From assembly GCA_000320605.2 (NCBI GenBank), contig KB445802.1, positions 248,001-312,000 on the forward strand: a stretch of DNA of 64,000 nucleotides, in the 5' to 3' direction. The position numbers and the translations under genes are program-made. Positions 33,321 through 44,286 of the stretch are shown here, piece by piece. The notes under the pieces were generated by a model. That model searched no databases. It saw only the letters and a list, made by a program, of their open reading frames with translations, and was not told the origin of the DNA. The stretch is from Gelatoporia subvermispora B (taxonomy: Eukaryota > Basidiomycota > Agaricomycetes > Polyporales > Gelatoporiaceae). Every line of letters starts with the position of its first letter. Within the stretch, counting starts at the first letter, position 1.

Positions 33321-35600
33321 ATGGTCGAGCTCAAGTTCCCGGCGTTCTACACGTGTGTACACCGATCGGGTTTCTTGGAAATCCTCGCCTGATGTATCCG
33401 ATGTAGGTCCCCTATGACGCAGGTCGTGCTTGTCGGCATTACTTGGTACGTGGCAATTACTTTGTTTCGCGGACGGAAAATGACACTCGCGTGCAGCTTC
33501 GCAACGACGGGCATGTACAGCGCGGTGTCCAATCTCGGAGCTGGAGGCACCCAAGATGTCTCGCTCTCGGACACTTCTAACGGTGTCTTGTACGGTTTCT
33601 TCGCCGTCGTCGGAGTGATCTCAGGTGGAATCACGAATCGTACGTCCATTTTCCAAGCCCCGTCCCGTCTCCATCTCGCGTCTCCGCCTCCAACCCTCCG
33701 CATGGCACGAAGCTCGGACAACTTGTGCAGAGCCTCCGGGAGGAACTCTGACGAGTTTCGCACGGCGATCGGCCCCCGCCTTCGCTAGCGGCGCTCTCGA
33801 TTCGCTTGTGCCTCTGCTCCCGTCTATTTTCCCGGTCTCGACGGAGACTGGGATGCTGCCTCGCCGGGCGGAGTCGAACGAGGTCTGCGGCAGTATGGGT
33901 ACAGAGCCCGGCGTTCCAGAAGGGGACCGTGCCGGGTAATATATCTCCTCCTCCTCCTCCTCCTCAGAGAGCACACCCGCGTGTCGCGCTCGCGTTTTGC
34001 TCTCCGCTCGGCACGCGAGCCGGCACAGCCACCGCTGCTTTTAGACACATTTGGACGAGATCTGGGACCGTCAAGATCGAGTTCGAAAGCTGACAGCTTG
34101 ATCTAGTGCTTGGACCCAGACTCACGCTTTTCTTTGGTACACTCGGATACGCCCTTTATGTCGGAGCTTTGTGGTGGTCAGTCTCGAAGCTTCTTGGGGC
34201 GAATGTCAGTGTCATTGATCTATTTCATGCAGCCTGCAGACACAGGGCACGCAATGGTTCTTGATTTTTGCAGGAGCTTTACTTGGAATTTCTGCAGCAT
34301 TGCTGTGGTCTGCGCAGGGTAGTATCATGATGAGTTATCCGCTTGAGAAGGACAAGGGCAAGTCGTTTGCTATTTTCTGGGCCATCTTCCAGTTCGGCTC
34401 CTTCATCGGCTCAGTCATCGCGCTCGCGATCAATATCCGTCAGGGTCAATTGAACGCAGTGTCCACTTCGACCTACATTGTGAGTTGTTATGATTTGTCC
34501 GCTACGTCTTGTGGAATTACTTACACGACATTTCCAGGCGTTCCTGGTCATCATCTTCATCGGCGTGGCCTCCGCTTTCCTAATCCTGCCTCCGAACCGT
34601 GTCATCCGTGCCGATGGAACGATCGTCAAGGTCCAGGCAGCGTCGAAGCCTCACATCGAGGCCATCGGGATGTGGAACCTGCTCAAGGACTGGCGCATGC
34701 TCTGCCTCATGCCGATGTTCTTCGCGTCGAACTACTTCTACTCGTACCAGGGCTCGGTGAACGCACACCGCTTCGACGGTCCGACGCGTGCGCTCAACGC
34801 GACGCTCGAGGGCGCAGGCGCGATCATCGGCGCGCTGCTCATCGGGTACCTCGTCCTCGATCTGAAGTACCTCCACCGCCGCACTCGCGGCTACCTCGGC
34901 CTCGCCGTTGTCACGACCATGACGATCATCATCTGGGCTGTCGCGCTCGCGTGGCAAGTGACCTTCAACCGCGCCGACGCCGACGCACAGCCGAAGATCA
35001 ACTACAAGGATGCCGACTACAAGGGCAAGGGCGCGCTGTACTTCTTCTGTGAGTCTCTCCCCATGTGGCAAGGCAGGCGTATGTGACTCAACGACATGCA
35101 GTCTTCTTCGGCGACGCGTGCTACCAGGCGCTTGCGTACTGGATCATGAGCGCGCTCACGAATGACCCGTTCACACTCGCTCGGTACGCCGGCCTCTACA
35201 AGGCCGTGCAGAGCGCGGTACGTCACTCCGTGCCTCTCTCATTTTCACATCCTCATGGTCACTTTAGGGTGCTGCCGGTAGTTTCGGCATGGACGCTGTC
35301 AACACGCCCTTCCTGAACGAGCACGTGAGTGGCTGCTACCTAGCGTGCCGTGTCGACCGTGCTGACAGCACGTCCCCCCTGATCTAGCTCGCAAGCTGGT
35401 GCATGATGCTCGCGTCGTTCCCGTTCGCGTACGTTGTCATTCGCACGGTGAAGGAGACAAACTACGACTCGGAAGAGGTCGTCTATGTCGATGACATCAA
35501 GAAGAGTCAGTTGGAAGAAGGCCAGGGCGCCGAGCTTGGCCCGTCGGCGTCGATCGAGAAGGAGAGCATCAGCGTCGACAAAGAGGCGCCCCCGTCGTAG
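33321..35600 (+). CDS. UNC-93-like major facilitator membrane protein
   Basis: Starts MVELKFPAFYTSPMTQVVLV after splicing at 33352 or nearby. The family hallmark NLGAGGTQDVSLSDTSNGVL is followed by LYGFFAVVGVISGGITN, LGPRLTLFFGTLGYALYVGA, QWFLIFAGALLGISAALLWS, SAQGSIMMSYPLEKDKGKSF and WAIFQFGSFIGSVIALAINI. The C-terminal half has GALLIGYLVLDLKYLHRRTR and GDACYQALAYWIMSALTND. About 11-12 membrane segments are visible. Fungal UNC-93-like proteins are predicted transporters or channel regulators of the plasma membrane; none of the sequence reveals a substrate. One intron (33640-34106) is 467 bases, far longer than the others, and contains a CTC repeat. The last 53 codons lie inside the tandemly duplicated segment and recur as a fragment at 38700. 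Confidence 0.92.
33945..33965. repeat. (CTC)7 microsatellite in an intron
   Basis: Seven perfect CTC units within the long intron of the UNC-93-like gene. Confidence 0.95.
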
Positions 35601-36273
35601 GCCCGATCTGGGATGTTTGTCTTTGCTTTCGCTGTTACCATTGCTGAGATGTTGATGATACGATGTGCACGAGCGGTCGACGATCTTTACGCGCGTGGAT
35701 GGGTGCTCAGGCTTGTCGGTATACACAACTCAATTGCATGGAGTGGTCTCCCGTTCGGCTCGTACTACCAGATACATCGGACATTATCACTGTAGGATAG
35801 ACTTGGAACTAATCTTATACGCTTCCGTTGGGCTTTGGCGTTGACTCTATGTGAGAAGGCTACTGTACCTCTGCCCTCTGCGCAATGTTCATCATCCAAA
35901 GAAATGCTCAGAAGTACCTCGGCAGGGAAGCTCGATAAAAATTGGGAATGGCCTCGAGTCTGTCTGGATCGGTACAAACTACACCGGGATTAACCGGCGA
36001 TTTAGCTCCACGTTCTACATATATGGACTTGACGATCACATGGAACTTCGTACTTCCTCAGTCCAAGGAACTGACGCCCAGAGAAAGACCTTAGTACTTC
36101 TATTGGGTATGAGCACCCCCATGATCAATGCCACTTCGACGCCGTCTGCACGACAGCTTCAGCGCCGAGTACAACAGTATGTTATGTATGGTGCGAGTGC
36201 ATACTCAAGCATGCTATTTGTGTGTCCCAGCAGAATGCCTCTGCGTACACGGGGCAGTCTGGATGCGGATACT
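35601..36273. other. Intergenic part of the duplicated unit
   Basis: About 670 bases between the UNC-93-like stop codon and the P450 promoter element. No gene; the corresponding stretch of the second unit is 38863-39651. Confidence 0.6.
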
Positions 36274-36291
36274 GTGACACGTGTGAGAAGC
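36274..36291 (+). promoter_or_regulatory. CACGTG-centred element upstream of P450 (second gene)
   Basis: GTGACACGTGTGAGAAGC, 145 bases before the ATG, identical to the elements before the other two P450 genes. ACTTAAA at 36386-36392 is the likely TATA-type box. Confidence 0.7.
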
Positions 36292-36435
36292 AAAGACCTC
36301 GCTACACATAGCCGGTGGCTTCTACCGTCTACGGCCCCGGTGATTCGTCATGTCATTGAGGTAAGCGGGCCCTTGCATGTAGACTACTTAAAAGCTGATG
36401 CACAATGGGCACCAGCATGAGAGCCTGTTGACGCC

Positions 36436-38487
36436 ATGGTCGCACTTAACGTTCCTTGGTATGCTGTGCTCCTTGCGTTGCCTGCGGTACTCCTGTATAA
36501 CTGGTGGCGCAATCCGGTAATCACTATTTCATTAACTCGAGGGTTGGCATCTGACGTTTGTCTAGTTGAACAGGATACCGACGATTGGACCGTCCCTGCC
36601 GTTGTTGTCCTATATTGGCGCATATCGATTCATCTATCATGCTCAGGAAATGCTACAAGAGGGATACGTGAAGGTACGTGCGCTCATCGAATCAAATTCG
36701 TACTGCATACTGAACCCCGACCAGTACAAAGGATGCACTTTCAAAGTACCGTTCTTCGACAGATGGATGGTAGTTGTCAGCGGTCCGGCTCTGGTAGAGG
36801 AGCTGCGTAGATATCCCGACGATCAAGTCTCGTTCGAGCAAGCTGCAGCGGAGGTGAGTCGAATTTTTTCCCTTCAGCGTTCTTGATTGAAAGGAAATGT
36901 TTCGCAGATGCTACAGTCGAAGTACACGCTAGGCCGCGAGACCGTGGGAGATCCGTATCATATCGAAGTCATACGGGAGAAGCTCACAAGGAACTTGGCT
37001 ACGTTGTTGCCGGATGTGATGGACGAGATTCAGCATGCCTTCAATGAGTTAATCCCAATTGGGACCGATGGTGCGTAATTCCAAGATCATATAGCTTCTG
37101 ATTACTGAGTCGAATCGGCTTGTACGCAGAGTGGACCGAAGTCCACGCACTCCCTGTCATGGCGCAAATCGTCGCCCGCGCTAGCAACCGTATATTTGTG
37201 GGACTTCCGCACTGTAATATATATTTTCACGCTTTCATGTTCCTCCTTGTAACCATTGTTGCATTGATCCAGGTCGAAACCCTACGTATCTCAAGCTAGC
37301 AATCAACTTCACAAGGGATGTTACCAAAGGGAGAACAATCCTAAACTTGACGCCTCCATTCCTCAGATCGTGAGATCTTCTCATTCCACTCTGCATACGC
37401 CAGCCGTGATCTCATGCTTTGTACAGTTTTGTGGGCCGTGTCTTCTGCCCAACGGCGACAACTTACAAATTGACAAGTGAAATCGTCACGCCACTTATCG
37501 AAGAGAGGCAACGACTGCAGCGCGAACATGGTGTGAATTGGGTTGACAAACCCGTAAGTGGGACAAATCACCTTCCGCACCTAATTCGGATCTGACTACC
37601 CTGATGACACTAGAACGACATGCTTATGTGGCTTATGGACGAAGCTGAAGGCAATGAGACGCGTCTGCGTCACCTGATCAAGATGCTGCTTATTGTTAAC
37701 TTCGCTGCCATCCATACCTCGTCGAACGTGAGCAGCTTCAGTTTTGAGGCCGGATTTCGAATTGACTTCGATATTTGTCAATCTGATAGAGCGTCACCCA
37801 TGCGCTATATCATCTAGCTGCGCAGCCAGAGTACGTACAGCCTCTCAGAGAAGAAGTAGAGTCCATCATAGCCAAGGAGGGCTGGACCAAGGCTGCCCTG
37901 GGGAAGATGTGGAAGCTGGACAGTTTCATGAAGGAGTCACAACGTTTCAATGGCATCAATTCCAGTATGTTCGAATTTAACACCTAAAGTGATGACGACA
38001 TTTATGATATCTTGTCCTCTGCAGCATCACTCTTTCGAATCGCGTTGAAAGACCTGCATCTCTCCGACGGGGCCCATATCCCGGCTGGGACCATCATCGT
38101 GGCCGCTGCATCGCCAATGCATAGCGATGAAGAGTATTATCCCAACGCCGCTGAATTTGATCCTTTCCGCTTCTCCAATATGAGGGAAGATGGCGAAGGC
38201 ACAAAGCACCAGTTCGTCAGTACGTCGGTAGAATATATCTCCTTTGGTCACGGGAAGCACGCATGGTGAGTACGACAGAGAATGTCCATAGGACTCCCAT
38301 TGATCTTCTTTGAAGCCCAGGACGGTTCTTCGCTGCGAATGAGCTGAAAGCTATGTTGGCGCACGTCCTGATTAACTACGACATCAAGTTCGAACGCGAG
38401 GGTGTGCGCCCGGAGAACAAGTGGTTAGCGACCACCATTGTGCCGGAGCCAACTGCCAAGGTTCTGTTCCGGAAGCGGCAACATTGA
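36436..38487 (+). CDS. Cytochrome P450 monooxygenase (tandem copy 1)
   Basis: About 500 residues, same exon pattern as the other two copies. The anchor is MVALNVPWYAVLLALPAVLL, then NRIPTIGPSLPLLSYIGAYR. The N-terminal beta region reads YKGCTFKVPFFDRWMVVVSG and EELRRYPDDQVSFE, the I helix LLIVNFAAIHTSSN, the K helix FMKESQRFNGINS (ExxR), the meander FDPFRFSNMRE, and the heme loop FGHGKHACPGRFFA with the Cys codon split by an intron. I followed every exon junction and found the frame open to RKRQH at 38485. It differs from the next copy at scattered positions (for example SQRFNG against SQRVNG and KWLATT against KWVAST), some at places that could alter substrate fit. Substrate unknown; the endoplasmic reticulum location follows from the anchor. 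Confidence 0.9.
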
Positions 38488-38699
38488 CATATACACGAGT
38501 CATGACATGAGCGGGAGGCGGTTCTTCCCAAGAACATGTATTCGGTAGCAGCATCTTGTGGCGGACGAGCGCGTGGCAGAGCTAGGAGGATATTTTGTAA
38601 GCAGCAATTACGATCTAACGAGAGACTAAGTGAACGCACATTGATGTGTTAACCTCGTCCTGTTACGTGCCACCACGGGTGCTTCATACGAGTAGCCGA

Positions 38700-38862
38700 C
38701 ATTCGCACGGTGAAGGAGACGAACCACGACTCGGCGGAGATCGTCTACGTCGACGACATCAAGAAAGGCCAGTTGGAAGAAGGCCAGGGCGCCGAGCGGG
38801 GCCAGTCGCCGTCGATCGACAAGGAGAGCATCAGTGTCGACAAGGAGGCGCCCCCGGCGTAG
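38700..38862 (+). pseudogene. Fragment of the UNC-93-like gene (C-terminal 53 codons)
   Basis: Copy of the last exon of the UNC-93-like gene without promoter, start codon or membrane segments. The frame is still open: IRTVKETNHDSAEIVYVDD, then KGQLEEGQGAERGQSPSIDK, ending KEAPPA and TAG at 38860. It arose when the tandem duplication cut inside that exon. It should not make a protein by itself. Confidence 0.9.
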
Positions 38863-39651
38863 GCACCATTCGGGGCTTTGTCGTTACTTTCGCTATTGCC
38901 TTTGCTGAGATGTTAACGACACGACGTGGACGAGCGGTCGACGGACTTCACGTGCGTGAACGAGCGCCGAGGCTTATCGGTATATACAACTCAGCTGCAT
39001 AGGGTGGGCTCCCGTTCTGCTCGTACTACCGGATACATCAACTCGAAACAAATCGTATACGCTTCCGTTCGGCTTTGGTGTTCACTCTGCGATAAAGTTA
39101 CTACGATTTCCGTACTGATCGCAGCAAGTGCGAGAACAATTTGATGGTGGCGTCTTGTTTTCCTGCGCAATGCCCATCAACAAGCCTGACCAGCAACTTC
39201 CAAGTTTTAATACACATGATACATCAGGATCTGTTCCGTCTAGGTCATGCGAAAGATCCATACACGATGGAGTTTGGGGTGCATTGCACCACGATGCGAT
39301 TGCGACTGGATGAGGGTTACTAGAAATGCTTCGAAACCTCAAAATGGAAGGCGTCTCCGTTTGTGAAATTGTTTGACTCCACGTTCTACATGTATGGATG
39401 TGACGATCACATGAGATGGGGTCTTCGTGCTTCCTCCGCCCAACAAACTGACGCGCAAATAGAGACCATGCTCTGTTGTGTGTGACCACCCCCATGATTA
39501 GTGTCTCTTCGATGCCGTCTGCACGACGGTTTCAATTGTTGAGCACGACAGCATGACGTGTCTGGTGCGAGCGCATACTACATAACGCACACTACTTGCG
39601 CGTCTGAGCAGAGTGCATCTGTGCGCGCGAGACAGCCTGGATGCTAATACC
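38863..39651. other. Intergenic part of the second duplicated unit
   Basis: No gene. It corresponds to 35601-36273 but is about 115 bases longer, so small insertions have accumulated since duplication. Confidence 0.6.
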
Positions 39652-39669
39652 GTGACACGTGTGAGAAGC
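39652..39669 (+). promoter_or_regulatory. CACGTG-centred element upstream of P450 (third gene)
   Basis: GTGACACGTGTGAGAAGC, 139 bases before the ATG at 39808. The same CTACTTAAA box follows near 39757. Confidence 0.7.
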
Positions 39670-39807
39670 AGAGACCTCGACAAGGGCCACAATCAGTGCC
39701 TTCTATGGCTCCGGTGATTCGTCATGTCATTGAGATAAGCGGTCCTTGCGTGTAGACTACTTAAATGCTCATGTCCGTTGATAGCAGCCTGAGAGCCCGT
39801 CGATGCA

Positions 39808-41859
39808 ATGCTCGCAGTCAACGTTCCCTGGTATGCTGTGCTTCTTACGTTGCCTATGGTACTCGTGCATAACTGGTGGCGCAATCCAGTAATTTCTTTT
39901 CCATTAGCTCGACGGGCTACGTCTGACGTTCGTATAGTTGAACAGGATACCGACGATTGGACCGTCCCTGCCGTTGTTGTCCTACATTGGGGCATATCGA
40001 TTCATCCATCATGCCCAGGAAATGCTGCAAGAGGGATACGTAAAAGTACGTGGGCGCATCGAATTAATTGCGCGCTGCGTAATGGACCCCGAGCAGTACA
40101 AAGGCTCCACTTTCAAGTTACCATTTTTCGACAGATGGATGGTAGTTGTCAGTGGCCCGGCCATGGTAGAGGAGCTGCGTAGGTATCCGGACGATCAAGT
40201 CTCGTTTGAGCAAGGAGCAGCAGAGGTACGTCGATTCATTCCTGAGCGCTTTTTGATGAAAGACAATGTTTTGCAGTTGCTGCAGTCGAAGTACACGCTA
40301 GGTCGCGATACCGCAGAAGATCCGTATCATATCGAAGTCATACGGGAGAAGCTTACAAGGAACTTGGCTACGTTGTTGCCGGACGTGATGGACGAGATTC
40401 AGCATGCCTTCAATGAGTTCATTCCAATCGAGACAGAAGGTGCGTAGTTCTACTTTCACCGAACTTTCGGTTACTTAGTTGAGCCCGCCCGTGCGCAGAG
40501 TGGATCGAAGTACATGCACTCTCTGTCATGGCACAGATCGTCGCCCGCGCTAGCAACCGTATCTTTGTGGGACTTCCGCACTGTAATATATATCTTTACG
40601 CTTTTGTGTTTCTCCTGCTCATTAATGCTGCATCGATTTAGGTCGAAATCCTACTTACCTCAAGCTGGCAATTAACTTCACACGGGATGTTATCAAAGGG
40701 AGAACAATCCTAAACTTGACGCCCCCATTCCTCAGATCGTGAGATCTTCTCATTCCTCTCTGCGTACGCCAGCCGTCATCTTATGTTTCGTTTAGTATTG
40801 TGGGCCGTGTCTTCTGCCCAACGGCGACAACTTACAAACTGACAAGTAAAATCATCACACCACTTATCGAAGAGAGGCAACGACTGCAGCGTGAACATGG
40901 TGTAAATTGGGTTGACAAGCCTGTATGTGGGATGATTTCACCTTCCGCACTCGATTCGGATCTGACTACCCTGATGACACTAGAACGACATGCTTATGTG
41001 GCTCATGGACGAAGCTGAAGGCAATGAGATTCGTCTGCGTCATCTGATCAAGATTCTGTTGATTGTCAACTTCGCCGCCATCCATACCTCGTCGAACGTA
41101 AGCGGCTTCGATTTCAAGGCTGGGATTCGAGAATTGACTTTGGTGTTTGTTGGTCTGGTAGAGCATCACCCATGCGCTGTATCATCTAGCTGCGCAACCA
41201 GAGTACGTACAGCCTCTCAGAGAAGAAGTAGAGTCCATCATAGCCAGGGAGGGCTGGACTAAGGCTGCCCTGATGAAGATGTGGAAGCTGGACAGTTTCA
41301 TGAAGGAGTCGCAGCGTGTCAACGGGATAAATTCCAGTATGTTCATGATGGACACCCACAGTAATGACGATGTTTAGGATCTCCCGTTTCTTGCAGCGGC
41401 ACTCACCCGAATTGCGTTGAAGGACCTGCATCTCTCTGATGGTACCCATATCCCGGCTGGGACCATCGTCGTAGCCGCTGCATTGCCAATGCACAGCGAT
41501 GACGAGTATTATCCCAACGCCGCTCAATTTGACCCTTTCCGCTTCTCCAAGATGAGAGAAGATGGCGAAGGCACAAAGCACCAGTTCGTCAGTACGTCGG
41601 TAGAATATATCTCCTTTGGTCACGGGAAGCACGCATGGTGAGTACGACAGAGAATGTCGATGGGACTCCCACTGATCCTCTTTCAAGCCCAGGACGGTTC
41701 TTCGCTGCGAATGAGCTAAAAGCTATGTTGGCACATGTCCTGATTAACTACGATGTCAAGTTCGAACGCGAGGGTGTGCGCCCGGAGAACAAGTGGGTTG
41801 CGAGTACCATTGTGCCGGAGCCAACTGCCAAGGTTCTGTTCCGGAAGCGGCAACATTGA
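39808..41859 (+). CDS. Cytochrome P450 monooxygenase (tandem copy 2)
   Basis: Closest relative of the gene at 36436. The anchor is MLAVNVPWYAVLLTLPMVLV, followed by NRIPTIGPSLPLLSY. Other landmarks are YKGSTFKLPFFDRWMVVVSG, VARASNRIFVGLPH, FAAIHTSSN (I helix), FMKESQRVNGINS (ExxR), AQFDPFRFSKMRED and the split heme loop FGHGKHACPGRFFA. All exon junctions give an open frame ending RKRQH at 41859. Its stop codon lies 194 bases from the stop of the F-box gene, which runs toward it. Three intact copies of one P450 in this window suggest selection for dosage or for different substrates; no terpene, polyketide or peptide backbone enzyme lies nearby to indicate a pathway. Confidence 0.9.
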
Positions 41860-42053
41860 CATAGGCACGAGTCATGAACGAGAGACTGTTCTTTTCAAGA
41901 ACATGTACTCGGCATCAACATCTTGTGGCGTGCGAGCGCGTAGCAGAGGAGAGTATTCCGTATTCCGTAAGCAATAATTACAATCTGACGAGACACTGAG
42001 TGTGCGCACATTGTTGTATGACCTTCATGGCGTTACGTGCCACCACGGGTGCT

Positions 42054-43960
42054 TCACACGAGTAGCCGAGCTCGAGCGCATACCAGTATTTCTGTGAGTA
42101 GATGATACGGTAAGTATATATTCTCAAACGTTAGAGAATAGAACGACACGAGCCTAGTGGTAGATGCGGCTTTCGCAATTACACCATATTTCTCCATGAT
42201 ACAATGCCAACCATCATCGAATTGACAGTTTCGAACATAGTACTCAAAGTTGATATGTGGAAAGAGACGATAGATCCGTTCTGCAATTGCCGGGACCTCG
42301 GCCCCTTTCCAGTCGTGGCGGCAGCAAATTACACGCAGATATCGGATGTGATGGTCGTATTGAGGCATCTCAGTATCGTCTTGTATGGTAGTATCCAATC
42401 CTGGTAACGTTAGGCTGACTAGATGCGGGCAGTGTTGAACGAAGTATGAGTACGAATGCAGTGTGGGAAGTGAAGTGTGTGTGTGACATGAATGGTCTGT
42501 GCGTGATGAAGCGCGTGTATGGCTCCTGTGGAATTCAATCGTAAGCGACTCCAGACGTGGCCAAGCTCTCGCAATGTCGCAAATGTGTTGGTCAGATAGA
42601 GATACTAAGCAACGTCGTCTGCAGAGTATGGTGACCTTGCGTAACAAAGGCATGTCCAAGATTGGTCCAATAATGCTTGTTAATGACACGCTTCCCTGGG
42701 CCTGTGCGCCCCTGGCCCAATACGTAGCAAATATCGCGATGTGCTCCAAAGTGTTAGCCCAGAGCGTACGTGTGGTAGATAGGATATCGTAGAACTGCGA
42801 CGTATGAGAGCCTCTGATTTCCTTGAAGTCGAGCGAAGTAAGCATGGGGCACGAGATCTTGTCTAAGAATGCAGCTAATTCGGAAGAATGTCCTGTGAGA
42901 GCAAGACTCTGCAGGAGCGGGAAGCAAACTTCGTGAGATACGAAGTTGTCCTCGATGCTGAGGTTCAACGCCAGTTCTAAAGCTCTGAGATTCGGTGCTG
43001 CAGCGATTCCAACCATAGTCCATCGATCGAGAACCGGTCTCGGTGTGTAGGGCCGTGATACGGTGATGGACAATCGGAGTAGTGAAGTGATCTCTCCGAC
43101 AGGAATTATGGATACGATGTCTGTGACTTCCCGCATTGAGAGTGTCTCTAAGTGAGGCAATCGTTTGGGAAGTTGCCGTAGAAAAGTGCCCACACAGAGC
43201 GTAGACAATTCACCGTTCAGTTCACCGTTTACTTGACCACTCGATAGTGACTTGTCACCAACCACAATTTCCAGGTCAGTTAATGACAAGGGAACCAGTG
43301 CAAAAAGAGATTCGACGTCGCTCTGCTCGTGCAATGTCCACGAGAGGTTACGCAATGCAGGGACAAGAGGGTTGCCGCCGTTGTAGCCGTGTAGAGCAAT
43401 GAGAACAGAAGGATGAAGTTGTCCGCGACATTGGAAGTCCATGACTCGGCGTGGCCACTTTGCGTACATTTGGAATCGCGTCCAATCTCGAGGGTTCATA
43501 TCGTCTTGTAGGGTCTGGGCCTGGCGGCCCTGATCCGTTAGTCTAGTTCAGTTCACGGATCATGTAGGTCACCTACATGGACGCTCCTATGGCCACCGTC
43601 GCGTGGGATCTGTATACATGACAATATGCGAACAAGTGGTAGCACATTATCTAAAACCCTCCATAATACTCTCAACGCAGGTGCATTGAATGCTTTACAG
43701 ACACGCGCTGCTCGTGCCACTGTCCTTCTATCCCCGAGCTGCGCATGAGATTCGTCGTATGATGCCGTTCCAAATAGTACTGCTTCGAAGATGAGGCAAA
43801 GTATATCATCTATTCCAAGCGCACGATGAGGTCGCATCGGGGAAATAATGCCTAGCAGTTGGTGTCCGTATTGTGACTGAGCGTCCTCGACTTCGACTTT
43901 GATATAGCCGTAGTGACCCCTCGAGAGCCATGACAGTACGGAGGAGAGACATCCCACCAT
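42054..43960 (-). CDS. F-box / leucine-rich-repeat-like protein
   Basis: Two exons, about 610 residues. It starts MVGCLSSVLSWLSRG at 43960. The F-box shows RPHRALGIDDILCLIFEAVL, then RTVARAARVCKAFNAPALRV and LWRVLDNVLP, the layout that binds Skp1 in SCF ubiquitin ligases. After an intron (junction RSVH / TLQDDMNPRDWTRF) come repeated leucine-rich strands such as LETLSMREV, PVLDRWTMVGIAAAPNLRAL, LTSLDFKEI and CPHLVSLTLPGLD, the likely substrate-binding part. The end ARARLLV overlaps the duplication breakpoint by 16 bases. The frame is intact, unlike its homolog at 13004-14830. Targets are unknown; agaricomycetes have hundreds of such genes. Confidence 0.85.
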
Positions 43961-44286
43961 TCAAGTGATAGATGTGAACGAAAGATCGACGGAAGATACT
44001 ATGATGCCAACCCGCTGGGATTAAGGATGTAGTTTGGCAACAGCGCCCCGTGCAACACAGCAGTCTGAATTTTGTCAAAGGACCAAATACTTACAAGGCG
44101 TCTACGCTTGAGCGTCTTATGAACTTTGTTCTCACGCATGCGAAAGTGAATGCTGGACTGTATTTCAACTCGGTCTTTAAGTAACAGTGCATTACATGCG
44201 CGCGGACACACTTTCCGAGTCCATAATTCTCACATGGGTACATCATCTAGGAATACGACTGCATGAACAGTAGCTTATGGGGACCA
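43961..44286. other. Spacer between F-box gene and membrane-protein copy 7
   Basis: About 325 bases; it should hold the F-box promoter and the 3' end of copy 7. No motif recognised. Confidence 0.5.

Larger units (their letters stand above)
35438..38699. repeat. Tandem segmental duplication, first unit
   Basis: This 3262-base unit begins in the last exon of the UNC-93-like gene (CATTCGCACGGTGAAGGAG) and ends with TCATACGAGTAGCCGA. It is repeated directly at 38700-42069. By eye roughly nine bases in ten agree over the P450 exons, with more drift and indels in the intergenic part. The 16 bases at its right end match the last codons of the F-box gene at 42054-42069. Confidence 0.92.
38700..42069. 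repeat. Tandem segmental duplication, second unit
   Basis: The second copy is 3370 bases. Its left junction lies between 38699 and 38700, where ..GAGTAGCCGA meets CATTCGCACGG; its right end continues into the F-box coding sequence (GAGTAGCCGA then GCTCGAGCGC). No more than one base of microhomology is seen at the junction. Confidence 0.92.

Noticed and set aside
32736..33554. Minus-strand open frame of 272 codons
   Set aside because: It overlaps the 5' exons of the UNC-93-like gene in antisense and is Arg/Gly/Ser-rich from GC bias; no motif.
36436..38487. Suspicion that tandem P450 copy 1 is a pseudogene
   Set aside because: Apparent stops and frame changes all fall in introns; each exon junction gives an open frame through the heme loop to the stop.
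15018..41859. A secondary-metabolite cluster formed by the P450s, the FAD oxidoreductase and the transporter
   Set aside because: No terpene synthase, polyketide synthase, NRPS or prenyltransferase is present, and housekeeping genes lie between. The P450 copies are explained by duplication.
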